DNA of 64,000 nucleotides from Comamonadaceae bacterium (GCA_027488985.1 JAIYAR010000009.1:124001-188000); one strand, 5' to 3'. Shown: positions 8,709 to 17,885, counted from the stretch's first letter. Notes: generated from the sequence alone by a model not told the origin. Numbers and translations: made by a program.

Positions 8709-10253
8709 TCACTCCAAGCCCAGCTCCTGGATCTTGCGGGTGATAGTGTTGCGACCTATGCCCAGCTTTTGCGCGGCCTCAATCCGGCGGCCCTTGGTAT
8801 TGGCCAAGGCCGCCAAAATCAGGCGCGACTCAAAACGACGGGTCAGGGTGTCCCACACCTCGGGCTGACCGGAACCGAGCAAGGCCACCGCCTCGGTCTC
8901 CAGCTCGGCCTCCCAGCCTTCCAGCGGTCCATGGGCCGCTGCCGCGCGCGCCAGTACGTGCGACAGGTCTTCCGACTCGTGGCTCGCAGGTGCTTGGGCA
9001 TGCGCATCCAGAGGAACATCTTTGAGTTGCGCCTCAGGGGCTGCAGTGAGCACGGGCTTGGCGACCAGCGGCTCGCCGGTTTCCGCACGGCCCAGGCTCA
9101 CCTCAGGCGGCAGGTCCTTGCGCTCAATGACTTGCGCAGGCGCCATCACGGTCAGCCAGTGACAGATGTTTTCCAGCTGGCGCACGTTGCCCGGAAAGGC
9201 AAAACCTTCCAGCCAGGTGAGCGCGGAATCCGAAATTCGTTTGGGCTCCACGCCCAGTTGCTTGGCGCTTTGCTGCAGGAAGTGACGGGTCAGCATGGCC
9301 ACGTCTTCCTTGCGTTCGCGCAGGGCCGGTAAGCGCAGACGGATCACATTCAGGCGGTGGAACAAGTCTTCACGGAACACGCCGTCCTTGACGCGCTGCT
9401 CCAGGTTCTGGTGGGTAGCCGCGATGACGCGCACGTTCGATTTAACAGCGCTGTGCCCGCCCACGCGGTAGAAGTGGCCGTCGCTCAAGACGCGCAGCAA
9501 ACGGGTCTGCAACTCGAACGGCATGTCGCCGATTTCGTCCAGAAACAGCGTGCCGCCATCGGCCTGCTCGAAGCGGCCACGGCGCATGGTTTGCGCGCCG
9601 GTGAAGGCACCACGCTCATGGCCGAAGAGTTCGCTCTCCAACAGGTCCTTGGGGATGGCTGCCGTGTTGATGGCCACAAACGGCCCATCAGCGCGCGGGG
9701 AATGCTTGTGCAGCGCACGCGCCACCAGCTCTTTGCCGGAGCCGGATTCGCCGGTGATCATCACCGTAACGTTGCTCTGGCTCAAGCGGCCGATGGCACG
9801 GAACACGTCCTGCATGGCGGGCGCCTGCCCCAGCATTTCGGGGGACTCGGCCATGCGCTCTTCGGCTACTTCTTCGCGCTGGCTCTCTTCCACTGCACGG
9901 CGGATCAGCTCCACGGCTTTGGGCAGGTCGAAGGGTTTGGGCAGGTATTCAAAAGCGCCGCCCTGGAAGGCACTGACCGCGCTGTCCAGGTCCGAGAAGG
10001 CCGTCATGATGATGACGGGCAGGCCGGGGTGTTTGGCTTTGACTTTTTCGAGCAGGTCCAGACCAGAGCCCCCGGGCATGCGGATGTCACTCACCAGGAT
10101 TTGTGGACCTTCATCGTCTGCTGCGGTGCTCAGCGCAGTCAGTACATCGCGTGGATTGGAAAAACTGCGTGTGGGCAGGTGCTCACGCAGCAGTGCCTTC
10201 TCCAGCACGAAGCGGATGGACTGGTCATCATCTACGATCCAAATCGGCTTCAT
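8709..10253 (-). CDS. ntrC: Nitrogen regulation response regulator NtrC
   Basis: This sigma-54 activator of nitrogen-limitation genes has 514 residues. The receiver domain (about 1-120) has the acidic D-D-D cluster at 8-10, phospho-accepting Asp56 in V-S-D-I-R-M-P-G, and K-P-F-D. The AAA+ domain has Walker A G-E-S-G-S-G-K-E, the sigma-54 contact loop G-A-F-T-G-A, and Walker B G-G-T-L-F-L-D-E-I-G-D. The Fis-type helix-turn-helix ends the protein (A-A-Q-K-L-G-I-G-R-N-T-I-T-R-K). I place the start at MKPIWIVDDD; an in-frame GTG four codons earlier is an alternative. It follows ntrB by 33 bp. Confidence 0.96.
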   Translation of the reverse strand: MKPIWIVDDDQSIRFVLEKALLREHLPTRSFSNPRDVLTALSTAADDEGPQILVSDIRMPGGSGLDLLEKVKAKHPGLPVIIMTAFSDLDSAVSAFQGGAFEYLPKPFDLPKAVELIRRAVEESQREEVAEERMAESPEMLGQAPAMQDVFRAIGRLSQSNVTVMITGESGSGKELVARALHKHSPRADGPFVAINTAAIPKDLLESELFGHERGAFTGAQTMRRGRFEQADGGTLFLDEIGDMPFELQTRLLRVLSDGHFYRVGGHSAVKSNVRVIAATHQNLEQRVKDGVFREDLFHRLNVIRLRLPALRERKEDVAMLTRHFLQQSAKQLGVEPKRISDSALTWLEGFAFPGNVRQLENICHWLTVMAPAQVIERKDLPPEVSLGRAETGEPLVAKPVLTAAPEAQLKDVPLDAHAQAPASHESEDLSHVLARAAAAHGPLEGWEAELETEAVALLGSGQPEVWDTLTRRFESRLILAALANTKGRRIEAAQKLGIGRNTITRKIQELGLE

Positions 10254-10286
10254 GTTGTACGGCACCCTATATTCTTTGTCGGTCTG

Positions 10287-11336
10287 TTACGGTAACGGAA
10301 TCAAAATTTTGAAGTCCGTACGGCCCGGCACGCTGTCCACTTCAATCAGGCCGTGGTGTTGCTGAACAAAGGTTTGCGCCAGTGTGAGCCCCAGTCCGGA
10401 TCCGCCATCCCTTCCCGAAACCAAGGGGTAAAAAATGCGGTCTCTGATCGAATCTGGCACGCCAGGTCCGTTGTCGATGACATGCAATTCCAATGCCAAC
10501 CGGTAACGCTGCTTACCAAAGGTGATCTGCCGAGTGACGCGGGTCTTGAATGTCACGCAACCGTCACCCGCCGCAATGCGCTCCGCCAGGGCCTGGCAGG
10601 CGTTGTGGGCAATGTTCAGTACGGTTTGAATGAGCTGCTCGCGGTCGCCCCGGAACTCGGGAATGGAAGTGTCGTAGTCCCGCACCACGCGCAAACCTTT
10701 GGGGAACTCTGCAAGGATCAAAGAGCGCACGCGCTCACACACCTCGTGAATGTTCACATCGCCCACCAAGTGGGGTCTGCGGTGCGGCGCCAGCAGGCGG
10801 TCTACCAGACTCTGCAAGCGATCTGCCTCATGGATGATGACCTGCGTGTACTCGGTGAGCTCGGGGGACTCCATCTCCATCTCGAGCAATTGCGCCGCGC
10901 CACGGATACCACCTAGCGGATTTTTGATCTCGTGGGCGAGATTGCGGATCAGCTCTTTGTTGGTCTGGGCCTGTTCAGCCAAACGTTCTTCGCGGTCTTG
11001 GCGGGTTTGCTGCTCTTGGGGCACCATTTCCACAATGATGTCATTGGAGAGTTCCGTACGCGTCACGATCACGTGCACCGGCATGGCATCGAGTCCGCTG
11101 CGCTTGAGCAAAGCGTCATAACGCAGGGCCGCGAACGCGTTGTCGAGCGCGCCCTCCAGGGCACTGTGCAGCTGGGCAGGCTCGGTAAACACCTCGGCAA
11201 AGTTGGAGCCGATGATGGTTCGCCGCGAGATGCCCAAGGCATCCTCCAAGGCTGAGTTCGAAAACTGCACCGAAGCATCGGCCGTGACCACTGCCACCAA
11301 CGTGGCCAGCAAGTCAAATGAATGGAAGCGCTCCAT
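10287..11336 (-). CDS. glnL: Nitrogen regulation sensor histidine kinase NtrB
   Basis: This 349-residue cytosolic kinase/phosphatase controls NtrC under PII. An N-terminal PAS domain (about residues 5-110) is followed by the phospho-accepting His135 in N-L-A-H-E-I-K-N-P-L-G-G, an N-box (N-I-A-H-N-A-C-Q-A-L), and G-boxes (D-N-G-P-G-V-P; G-G-S-G-L-G-L-T-L). No membrane segment is present, as expected. It lies between the small secreted protein gene and ntrC on the same strand. Confidence 0.95.
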   Translation of the reverse strand: MERFHSFDLLATLVAVVTADASVQFSNSALEDALGISRRTIIGSNFAEVFTEPAQLHSALEGALDNAFAALRYDALLKRSGLDAMPVHVIVTRTELSNDIIVEMVPQEQQTRQDREERLAEQAQTNKELIRNLAHEIKNPLGGIRGAAQLLEMEMESPELTEYTQVIIHEADRLQSLVDRLLAPHRRPHLVGDVNIHEVCERVRSLILAEFPKGLRVVRDYDTSIPEFRGDREQLIQTVLNIAHNACQALAERIAAGDGCVTFKTRVTRQITFGKQRYRLALELHVIDNGPGVPDSIRDRIFYPLVSGRDGGSGLGLTLAQTFVQQHHGLIEVDSVPGRTDFKILIPLP

Positions 11337-11407
11337 GGGGCTTGTCCGGTGGAATTGAAAAAGAACTAGCCGTCAGCATAACGGCCTCGCGCCGGGGCCG
11401 ACGGGGC

Positions 11408-11914
11408 TTACTGCTTGAGCATGGCCGCCGGCAAACGACCGAGTTCACGACGGATACCGGCCATGTCACTCTCGTTGCGGGCAATGGCTGCCTTGAGTTC
11501 GGCCACACGATCCAGGTATTTCTGGTGGTTGCGCGCCTCGGGTCCCAGCTTCTCGGGTTCGCCTTTGTTGTATTCCTTCTGCAGCTCGATCTGGCGGGCT
11601 TCGGCCTTTTTCAGCTCGGCTTCCAGAATAAGGCGGGCATCAGAATCTTTGGCGCGCTGGTCGGCACTATCAATCCGCGGTGCAGTGCTTGGGGTGGAAC
11701 TCGGCGCTGAGGCCACCTTCACCCCCCCCCCCCCTGCAGGTTTCTGGCCTTGGACTACCGTGACATTGCCGCCGGAAATGAGCTTGCAGGTTTTGGCCTG
11801 GGCTTCTGAGACGGTGTTGGTGTATTCGTTGCCGCAACGGTAGATGCGCTCCTGCGCTGCTACGCCAGAGCTGGCGACTGCAGTGAGCAAAAGAATCAGG
11901 AGTGTGGGTTTCAT
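11408..11914 (-). CDS. Secreted coiled-coil protein with a poly-G coding tract
   Basis: This 168-residue protein has a signal peptide (residues 1-20, likely cut at VAA-QE). A short Y-R-C-G-N-E-Y-T-N segment with a later cysteine resembles DUF4124-type N-termini. A Gly/Ser/Pro-rich linker and a charged helical region (about residues 85-165, many E, K and R) follow. Such genes are often found next to glnA or ntrBC in Burkholderiales, without known function. The linker is encoded by 13 consecutive C on the plus strand at 11722-11734 (four glycines), a tract prone to slippage: one base gained or lost would break the reading frame after about residue 60. Confidence 0.75.
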   Translation of the reverse strand: MKPTLLILLLTAVASSGVAAQERIYRCGNEYTNTVSEAQAKTCKLISGGNVTVVQGQKPAGGGGVKVASAPSSTPSTAPRIDSADQRAKDSDARLILEAELKKAEARQIELQKEYNKGEPEKLGPEARNHQKYLDRVAELKAAIARNESDMAGIRRELGRLPAAMLKQ

Positions 11915-12039
11915 GCTGTGTCGGTGTCCGCGCTATCTTTTCGTGAGCGCTGTGATTCAGTATGCGCTAAAAAGTGCCCAAGAACAAAACACCCGAGTAT
12001 CCCCGACTTGAGGGAGGCCATCTGTGAGCAAGTGTTCCA

Positions 12040-12072
12040 TAAAAAAAGGACGGCTTTCGCCGTCCTTTTTTG
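12040..12072 (-). terminator. Terminator after glnA
   Basis: GGACGGC and GCCGTCC pair around TTTC, flanked by seven A and six T. It lies just past the glnA stop and separates glnA from the ntrB-ntrC side. Confidence 0.9.
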
Positions 12073-12100
12073 CTCATCACAGTGCTTTGCAGCGCCGCGA

Positions 12101-13516
12101 TTACAGGCTGAAGTACATGTCGTATTCGACAGGGTGTACCGACATGCGGTAGCGGGTCACTTCCTGCATCTTCAGTTCGATGTAGGCATCGATCATGGAG
12201 TCAGTGAACACACCACCCTTGGTCAGGAACGCGCGGTCCTTGTCCAGATGCTCCAAGGCCTGATCCAGGCTGTGGCACACGGTTGGTACCTTTGCATCCT
12301 CCTCGGGAGGCAGATGGTAGAGGTCCTTGGTGGCGGCTTCGCCGGGATGGATCTTGTTTTCCACGCCGTCCAGACCTGCCATCAACAAGGCTGCGAAGCC
12401 GAGGTAAGGGTTCATCAATGGATCGGGGAAACGAGCTTCCACGCGACGGCCCTTGGGGTTCGCCACGAAAGGAATGCGGATAGAAGCGGAACGGTTCTTG
12501 GCAGAGTAAGCCAGCTTGACCGGAGCTTCAAAGTGAGGAACCAAGCGCTTGTAGCTGTTGGTGCCAGGGTTGGTGATGGCGTTCAGGGCACGTGCGTGCT
12601 TGATGATGCCGCCGATGTAGTACAGCGCGAAGTCAGACAGACCTGCATAGCCGTCGCCGGCAAACAGGTTCTTGCCGTCTTTCCACACGGACTGGTGCAC
12701 GTGCATGCCGGAACCGTTGTCACCATGGTAAGGCTTAGGCATGAAAGTCGCTGTCTTGCCGTAGGCGTTGGCCACGTTATGCACCACGTACTTTTGCAAC
12801 ATGGTCCAGTCAGCGCGCTCTACCAGAGTGGAGAACTTGGTACCGATTTCGTTCTGGCCAGCGCCCGCCACTTCGTGGTGGAACACTTCGACCGGGATGC
12901 CCAGGGATTCGAGGATCAGGGACATCTCAGCGCGCATGTCTTGCGTGCTGTCGACGGGAGGAACGGGGAAGTAGCCGCCCTTGACGGTGGGACGGTGACC
13001 GCGGTTACCACCTTCGAGCTTGGAACCGGTGTTCCAGGGAGCTTCGTACTCTTCGATTTCGTAGAAGGTGTTGTGGGCATCTGTAGACCAACGCACGCCG
13101 TCGAACAAGAAAAACTCTGGCTCGGGACCGAAGTACGCGGTGTCGCCCATGCCGGAAGCCTTCAGGTAGGCTTCAGCGCGCTTGGCGATGGAACGTGGAT
13201 CGCGGTCGTAGGACTTGCCATCGGCAGGCTCCACCACGTCGCAGTTCAGAATCAGGGTGGTTTCTTCGAAGAAAGGATCAATGTTGGCGGTGCCTGGATC
13301 GGGCATCAACAACATGTCGGAAGCTTCGATACCCTTCCAGCCGGCGATGGAGGAGCCGTCGAACGCATGGCCGGAGGTGAACTTGTCTTCGTCAAAATGC
13401 GAAACAGGCACAGTGGTGTGCTGCTGCTTACCACGGGTATCGGTGAAACGGAAGTCAACGAACTTGACTTCATTCTCTTTCACCAGTTTCATCACGTCTG
13501 CGACGGTCTTGGCCAT
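12101..13516 (-). CDS. glnA: Glutamine synthetase type I
   Basis: It makes glutamine from glutamate, ammonia and ATP as a dodecamer. The 471-residue protein has [12 protein letters not shown] (metal site), H-H-E-V-A-x-[16 protein letters not shown] (ATP site), and [10 protein letters not shown]. Tyr400 in [10 protein letters not shown] is the GlnE adenylylation site, so activity is controlled covalently. The start at 13516 has an AGGAG upstream. A sigma-54 promoter and NtrC sites lie upstream. Confidence 0.98.
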   Translation of the reverse strand: MAKTVADVMKLVKENEVKFVDFRFTDTRGKQQHTTVPVSHFDEDKFTSGHAFDGSSIAGWKGIEASDMLLMPDPGTANIDPFFEETTLILNCDVVEPADGKSYDRDPRSIAKRAEAYLKASGMGDTAYFGPEPEFFLFDGVRWSTDAHNTFYEIEEYEAPWNTGSKLEGGNRGHRPTVKGGYFPVPPVDSTQDMRAEMSLILESLGIPVEVFHHEVAGAGQNEIGTKFSTLVERADWTMLQKYVVHNVANAYGKTATFMPKPYHGDNGSGMHVHQSVWKDGKNLFAGDGYAGLSDFALYYIGGIIKHARALNAITNPGTNSYKRLVPHFEAPVKLAYSAKNRSASIRIPFVANPKGRRVEARFPDPLMNPYLGFAALLMAGLDGVENKIHPGEAATKDLYHLPPEEDAKVPTVCHSLDQALEHLDKDRAFLTKGGVFTDSMIDAYIELKMQEVTRYRMSVHPVEYDMYFSL

Positions 13517-13563
13517 CAAATACTCCTGTTGCACGGTTGTAAAAAGATTTGCCCTGCTGTTAA

Positions 13564-13579
13564 TGCAGCTTTTGTGCCA
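13564..13579 (-). promoter_or_regulatory. Sigma-54 promoter of glnA
   Basis: On the minus strand this reads TGGCACAAAAGCTGCA. The -24 GG and -12 GC are separated by exactly ten bases, as RpoN requires. It would start transcription near 13553, about 37 bases before the glnA ATG. Confidence 0.8.
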
Positions 13580-13692
13580 AAACATGCACCAAAGCAAACT
13601 CGGCAAACCACTCTATTTTGCATCCTTAAACCGCGGTTTTGTGCCGCTGAACCTACAAAGAAGCCATCTGAAACTCGGACCAGCGTCAAGAT

Positions 13693-13710
13693 TGCACCAA
13701 TTAGGTGCCA
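13693..13710. promoter_or_regulatory. NtrC binding site (enhancer) for glnA
   Basis: TGCACCAATTAGGTGCCA has a GCACC / GGTGC dyad with a five-base spacer, matching the classic NtrC site. It lies about 145 bp upstream of the predicted sigma-54 start, the usual enhancer distance. Confidence 0.8.
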
Positions 13711-13719
13711 ATCTCAGAA

Positions 13720-13737
13720 TGCACCAAAACAATGCGC
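13720..13737. promoter_or_regulatory. Second, weaker NtrC-like site
   Basis: TGCACCA is followed five bases later by ATGCGC, one strong and one degenerate half-site. Its centre is 27 bp from that of the first site, which would allow cooperative binding. Another TGCACCA half-site lies near 13585. Confidence 0.5.
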
Positions 13738-13742
13738 AGCAG

Positions 13743-14549
13743 TTAGCGCACCAATTCGGGGCCTAGTGGCATTTCCAGTTTTCTCAAGCCATCCAGCATT
13801 TCTGCATAGGCCGCCGGCAATGCCTCCGGCCGCCCTTTCACGCCCAGCTCAATGTGTTTGCCGTATTGGGGATGGTCCACGCTAGGCAGGCTGAACACTT
13901 TGACCGGGTGCCGCTGCTCCAACTGCTCCATGAGCGGGGTCAGCAAAGATTCCATGGCACCGAACACGATTACCGATTGCTCGCGCCAGGCGCCCGTTTG
14001 GAACCATGCACTGCAATGGGTATCGAGCACCCACTCAACCATGGGCCATGCCATCACAGGGAAACCCGGCACGAAATGGACAGTGCCCTGCCCCACGCCC
14101 GGGTGGCTGAAACCAGGAATTTTGTTGTACGGATTCGGAATGATGGAAGCCCCGGCGGGAAACATGCCCATCTGCAGGCGGTGCACGTTATCCGGACGGC
14201 CCGGCTCGAAATCGGTGCCTTGCTCGCGTGCGACATCCTGCATGCGTTCAACGATCAGGGCGCGGGCTGTGTCACTCAGCGCCAGCTCCTTTCCTAATGC
14301 ATTGGCGGCGCATTGGCGGGTGTGGTCGTCCGGCGTAGCGCCGATTCCGCCAAAAGAAAAAACAGTGTCGCCAGAGGCGAATGCCGCTGACAATGTGGTG
14401 GTGATGCGCTCAGGGTCGTCGCCCACATAGTGCGCATAAGCGAGGGGTAAGCCACGCGCGCCCAACAGCTCTATGGCTTTGGCAAGGTGCTTGTCGGAGC
14501 GCTTGCCTGAGAGGATCTCGTCCCCGATGATGATGACACCGAATTTCAT
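13743..14549 (-). CDS. CinA N-terminal / molybdopterin-binding-fold protein
   Basis: This 268-residue protein matches the MoCF-like domain of CinA: G-V-I-I-I-G-D-E-I-L-S-G-K-R at the N-terminus, V-F-S-F-G-G-I-G-A-T-P-D-D-H-T-R near residues 66-80, and F-V-P-G-F-P-V-M-A. The C-terminal CinA amidohydrolase domain is absent, so this is the short COG1058 form, possibly a nucleotide pyrophosphatase. The ATG at 14549 overlaps the stop of the upstream EI24 gene by four bases. The exact reaction is not known. Confidence 0.85.
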   Translation of the reverse strand: MKFGVIIIGDEILSGKRSDKHLAKAIELLGARGLPLAYAHYVGDDPERITTTLSAAFASGDTVFSFGGIGATPDDHTRQCAANALGKELALSDTARALIVERMQDVAREQGTDFEPGRPDNVHRLQMGMFPAGASIIPNPYNKIPGFSHPGVGQGTVHFVPGFPVMAWPMVEWVLDTHCSAWFQTGAWREQSVIVFGAMESLLTPLMEQLEQRHPVKVFSLPSVDHPQYGKHIELGVKGRPEALPAAYAEMLDGLRKLEMPLGPELVR

Positions 14550-15406
14550 AAGAGCTCCAGATCTACAGCGTCCACTATCAGGGGCATTTGTGTGGTGGCG
14601 GTGTCGGCTGAACGTTGGGCCCGCAGGCTTTGCAGTGCGCTCAGTCCGTAGTGAGAAAACCAGAGTGACGAAAAGGCAAAGATGAGGGTGTAGAGCCAGA
14701 TGGACAGCGGCACCAGAAATGGCGCCAATGCCACGGCCATAAAGCCCAAAGACCACACCAGACTGGGCGCAGCGCCCATGTAGCCCGTCACTACGCCCAT
14801 GCCCAGCAGCCACCAGCGATGGCGCTTGAAAATCTCACGGCGCTCCTCCGGACTGGCATGGTCAGCCAGTGCGTCAAAGGCCATCACCCGGTAGGTCAAC
14901 CAGCCCCAAATGAGCGGCGGCAGGATCAGCACCAAAGGCGGTACCAGCCAGAGCGGCATCGACAACACCAAAGCCAGCAATGCCGCAGCGGTGGACAAGA
15001 CAGCCCATCCCACACTCGCCAGGTAAGAGGCACCGGCCGCTTTTTCCAACGCAGGGAAGCGGCGTTTGGCCACCAGTCGCACGATCATGGGGGCCATCAG
15101 TGTGGCCACCACGAACAGGCAACCCACCAGTACCAACGGGGTGAGCATCAGGATCACGATCAGTGGAACCAACACGGTCTTGAGTTTTCCAGCCCCTACC
15201 GACTCGAGCCAACCCCACATCAGTTGCAGCCAATCCATGGATTCGAGCAACTGGCTGACCCAGGCCAGCAAACCGTCCAGGTAAAAGTAACCCAAGCCGG
15301 CGGTCACACCCACCATCAAGACCAGAGGCAACAGCGACCACAGCATGACCTTCGGGTGCAGGCAGTAAACCAGCGATCGCCAGAAGGCGTCAAGGACGGC
15401 ATTCAT
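14546..15406 (-). CDS. EI24 domain (CysZ-like) membrane protein
   Basis: This 286-residue integral membrane protein has an N-terminal A-F-W-R-S-L-x-Y-C-L-H-P and about six hydrophobic segments. The W-G-W-L-T-Y-R-V-M-A-F-D-A-L-A-D-H-A and E-R-R-E-I-F-K-R-H-R-W sequences are typical of the EI24/CysZ family. E. coli CysZ is a sulfate channel; betaproteobacterial members are less studied, so sulfate is only a possibility. It overlaps the next gene (ATGA) and follows the pseudouridine synthase gene by four bases, suggesting one operon of three. Confidence 0.8.
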   Translation of the reverse strand: MNAVLDAFWRSLVYCLHPKVMLWSLLPLVLMVGVTAGLGYFYLDGLLAWVSQLLESMDWLQLMWGWLESVGAGKLKTVLVPLIVILMLTPLVLVGCLFVVATLMAPMIVRLVAKRRFPALEKAAGASYLASVGWAVLSTAAALLALVLSMPLWLVPPLVLILPPLIWGWLTYRVMAFDALADHASPEERREIFKRHRWWLLGMGVVTGYMGAAPSLVWSLGFMAVALAPFLVPLSIWLYTLIFAFSSLWFSHYGLSALQSLRAQRSADTATTQMPLIVDAVDLELL

Positions 15407-15410
15407 GGGT

Positions 15411-16160
15411 TTACTCCTTGGATTGCACGGCAGCAATTTCCTCTTCCGTGAGCCAGCGCCATTGGCCCGGAGCGAGGTCATTCGGCAGGGACACGCCACC
15501 TATGCGAGACCGGTGCAAGCCCTCAACCCGGTTGCTGACCGCTGCCAGCATGCGCTTGACCTGGTGGTACTTGCCCTCCGTCAGAGTGAGGCGGAGATGA
15601 AACTCGCTCACCGCCTCACAAGCTGCAGCACGCACGGGCTTAGGGTCGTCGTCCAGCACCACGCCACTCAGCAGTTTGCTGACCTGCTTGTCGTCCAAAG
15701 GGTGTTTGACAGTGACTTCATACACCTTGGGCACATGGTGCTTGGGTGAACTCATTCGGTGGATGAACTTGCCATCGTCGGTTAACAGCAGCATGCCGGT
15801 CGTGTCTTGGTCTAGCCGGCCAACCGCCTGCACGCCCTGCACGGCTGCTTTTTGCGGCCGCAAGCGCAAAGGGCTGGGTAATAGGGTGTAGATGCTGGGG
15901 TAAGTGGAGGGTTTTTGCGAACACTCCGTGCCAGCCGGTTTGTGAAGCATCAGGTAGGCGCGTTCGGCGTACGGCCAGTCCACCCCCTGCACCCGGAATC
16001 GCAAGCCTTCCGCTACAAATTCAGTAGCTGCCTGCGCAATAGTAACGGGGGCTGGACCCTCACTTGGCACATAAACCTGAACCAGGCCCTGTTGGATCAA
16101 ACCGGCACACACACGTCGTGTGCCGAAACCTTGGGTATAGAGTATTTCCTGAAGCTGCAT
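15411..16160 (-). CDS. 16S rRNA pseudouridine synthase, RsuA/RluB/E/F family
   Basis: This 249-residue enzyme isomerises a uridine in rRNA. An S4-like N-terminus (about residues 3-50) precedes the catalytic domain, with Y-L-M-L-H-K-P-A-G and the catalytic Asp in G-R-L-D-Q-D-T-T-G-M-L-L-L-T. E-G-K-Y-H-Q-V-K-R-M and L-H-R-S-R-I-G follow. The length and order fit RsuA (U516), but RluE/F cannot be excluded. About sixteen residues between the S4 and catalytic domains (around 34-50: E-G-P-A-P-V-T-I-A-Q-A-A-T-E-F-V-A) are encoded by repeat copy J read antisense. Confidence 0.85.
   Translation of the reverse strand: MQLQEILYTQGFGTRRVCAGLIQQGLVQVYVPSEGPAPVTIAQAATEFVAEGLRFRVQGVDWPYAERAYLMLHKPAGTECSQKPSTYPSIYTLLPSPLRLRPQKAAVQGVQAVGRLDQDTTGMLLLTDDGKFIHRMSSPKHHVPKVYEVTVKHPLDDKQVSKLLSGVVLDDDPKPVRAAACEAVSEFHLRLTLTEGKYHQVKRMLAAVSNRVEGLHRSRIGGVSLPNDLAPGQWRWLTEEEIAAVQSKE
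16012..16060 (+). repeat. Dispersed palindromic repeat, copy J, inside a pseudouridine synthase gene
   Basis: It reads GCTACAAATTCAGTAGCTGC, CTGCGCAATAGTAACGGGGG, then CTGGACC. It aligns base for base with copy B, including AATT, AGTAGCTGC, TGCGCA and ACGG. It is the most divergent copy in its right half and lies wholly within a coding region on the other strand. Confidence 0.65.
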
Positions 16161-16224
16161 AACCGTAGTATCGCAGTGAGATCCGCTAGACTTGTTGGAT
16201 CCGTTTGCAACCGGGATCTGTGCC

Positions 16225-17754
16225 ATGACCGATGATTTGGTGTTCAGTGACGAGCAAGAAGCAAAAGTTTCAAGCCATGCGGCTGCCCCCTGGCAAGTGC
16301 TGGTGGTGGACGACGAACCGGCCGTTCATGAAGTCACCAAACTGGTCATGTCTGACTTTGAAATGGATGGCCGGCGCTTGCAGTTCACCCACTGCTACAG
16401 CGCTGCCGAAGCCCGGTCTCTGCTGGCACAGCGCAACGACATCGCACTGATCCTGCTGGATGTGGTGATGGAGTCTGAACATGCTGGCCTCGACCTGGCC
16501 AAGTACATCCGCGACGACCTGGGCAACCTCAACGTGCGCATCGTGCTGCGGACTGGCCAGCCCGGCCAGGCGCCCGAAGAGCAAGTAATCCGCGATTACG
16601 ACATCAACGATTACAAAGAGAAGACCGACCTCACCCGCCGCAAGCTGATCACCGTGTTTTACGCGGGCCTGCGTGCCTACCGGGATTTGATGCGTATCGA
16701 AAACGCTCGCCTGGGCCTGGTGCGCTCGATTGAGGCGATCAGCGAAGTCTGCGACTCCAACAACCTGCGCAGCTTCGCCTCGGCGGTGCTCTCGCAGCTC
16801 AATTACCTGCTGGATCTCAACGGTGAAGGCCTGTGTGCCAGCCGCGTGTCGGCCTACACCGCCAATGCGGCACACGGGCAACTCCGGGTGCTGGCTGTGA
16901 CCGACGCCTATTCCCGGATGATGGTGGACGACCAGCTCGCCAACCTTCCGCAAGAAGTTCAGACCGCCATCCGTGATTCACTGGCGGCCAAGACCAGCCG
17001 CTACGGGGAGCGCTACTACGCCGGCTACTTTTGTACCAAGGCTGGTAGTGAAAGCCTGATCTACATGAAGTTCCCGGAGCCCGTAAGTGAACAAGCCCGC
17101 GAACTGCTGGAGCTTTTTTCCCGCAACGTGGCAATTACCTACGACAGCCTACTGCTTCGGGATGAAACCGAAAGCACCCAGCGCGACACGATCGCGGTGT
17201 TGGGCGGTGCGATTGAGCGGCGCGAGGGCGATGCTGCAAGACACCTTGAACGTGTCGGAGAAATTTCTGCGCTGCTTGCCCGCCTGACCGGCGCAGACGA
17301 CGCGGAGGTGGAGTTGATCCGTACAGCCGCCACCTTGCACGATGTGGGCAAAGCCCGGATTCCCGAACACATTCTTACCAAGCCCGGCCCTTTGACCGAG
17401 GAGGAGTGGCAAGTGATGCGCACCCATTCCAAAGAGGGGGACGCACTGCTCTCCCGGTCGGGCTCCAGGGTTCATGCCTTGGGAGCACAAATCGCACGGG
17501 AACACCATGAGCGCTGGGACGGCAGTGGCTATCCCGGTGGTCTCAAGGGAATTGCCATCAGCTTGCCCGGACGGATTGCCGCCATCGCGGATGTTCTGGA
17601 TTCATTGGTCTGCGCCAGCAGTTACAAACCGGCTTGGGAGCTGACTACAGCGCTGGACTATGTGCGCGACTCGGCTGGATCCCATTTTGATCCTTCGCTT
17701 GTCCGCTTGCTGTTGGACCATGTGGCGGACGTTGAGCGCATTTACCAAAGCTAA
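16225..17754 (+). CDS. Response regulator with HD-GYP cyclic-di-GMP phosphodiesterase
   Basis: This 509-residue cytosolic protein has three parts. A receiver domain (about 20-145) has D-D-E and phospho-accepting Asp79 in I-L-L-D-V-V-M. A DUF3369 sensor region (about 160-325) follows. The HD-GYP domain (about 330-509) has His372-Asp373 in T-L-H-D-V-G-K-A-R-I-P and H-H-E-R-W-D-G-S-G-Y-P-G-G. With all metal residues present it should hydrolyse c-di-GMP to GMP when activated. No kinase gene is adjacent. The start at 16225 follows GGGATCTG; it is divergent from the pseudouridine synthase gene. Confidence 0.93.
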   Translation: MTDDLVFSDEQEAKVSSHAAAPWQVLVVDDEPAVHEVTKLVMSDFEMDGRRLQFTHCYSAAEARSLLAQRNDIALILLDVVMESEHAGLDLAKYIRDDLGNLNVRIVLRTGQPGQAPEEQVIRDYDINDYKEKTDLTRRKLITVFYAGLRAYRDLMRIENARLGLVRSIEAISEVCDSNNLRSFASAVLSQLNYLLDLNGEGLCASRVSAYTANAAHGQLRVLAVTDAYSRMMVDDQLANLPQEVQTAIRDSLAAKTSRYGERYYAGYFCTKAGSESLIYMKFPEPVSEQARELLELFSRNVAITYDSLLLRDETESTQRDTIAVLGGAIERREGDAARHLERVGEISALLARLTGADDAEVELIRTAATLHDVGKARIPEHILTKPGPLTEEEWQVMRTHSKEGDALLSRSGSRVHALGAQIAREHHERWDGSGYPGGLKGIAISLPGRIAAIADVLDSLVCASSYKPAWELTTALDYVRDSAGSHFDPSLVRLLLDHVADVERIYQS

Positions 17755-17885
17755 TTAAAGCGCAGCGTCAATAGTCTGCCTCACCCACCCCTCAACCCCC
17801 CCAAAGATGGCGGCAATTGCAAAAGACGGCTAAACTTTTGCAGTCATAAAGGCTTCACAGAAAGCCTCACATTCAGGGTGATGTC

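Noticed and set aside
11918..13885. Open frame of 655 codons opposite glnA
   Set aside because: It is antisense to a highly conserved gene; its sequence is Gly/Val/His-rich as expected for the complement of GC-rich codons, with no recognisable domain.
17755..17885. Flagellar sigma-28 promoter before the DUF2726-like gene
   Set aside because: CTAAACTTTT is present but the -10 element of the GCCGATAA type is missing at the right distance.
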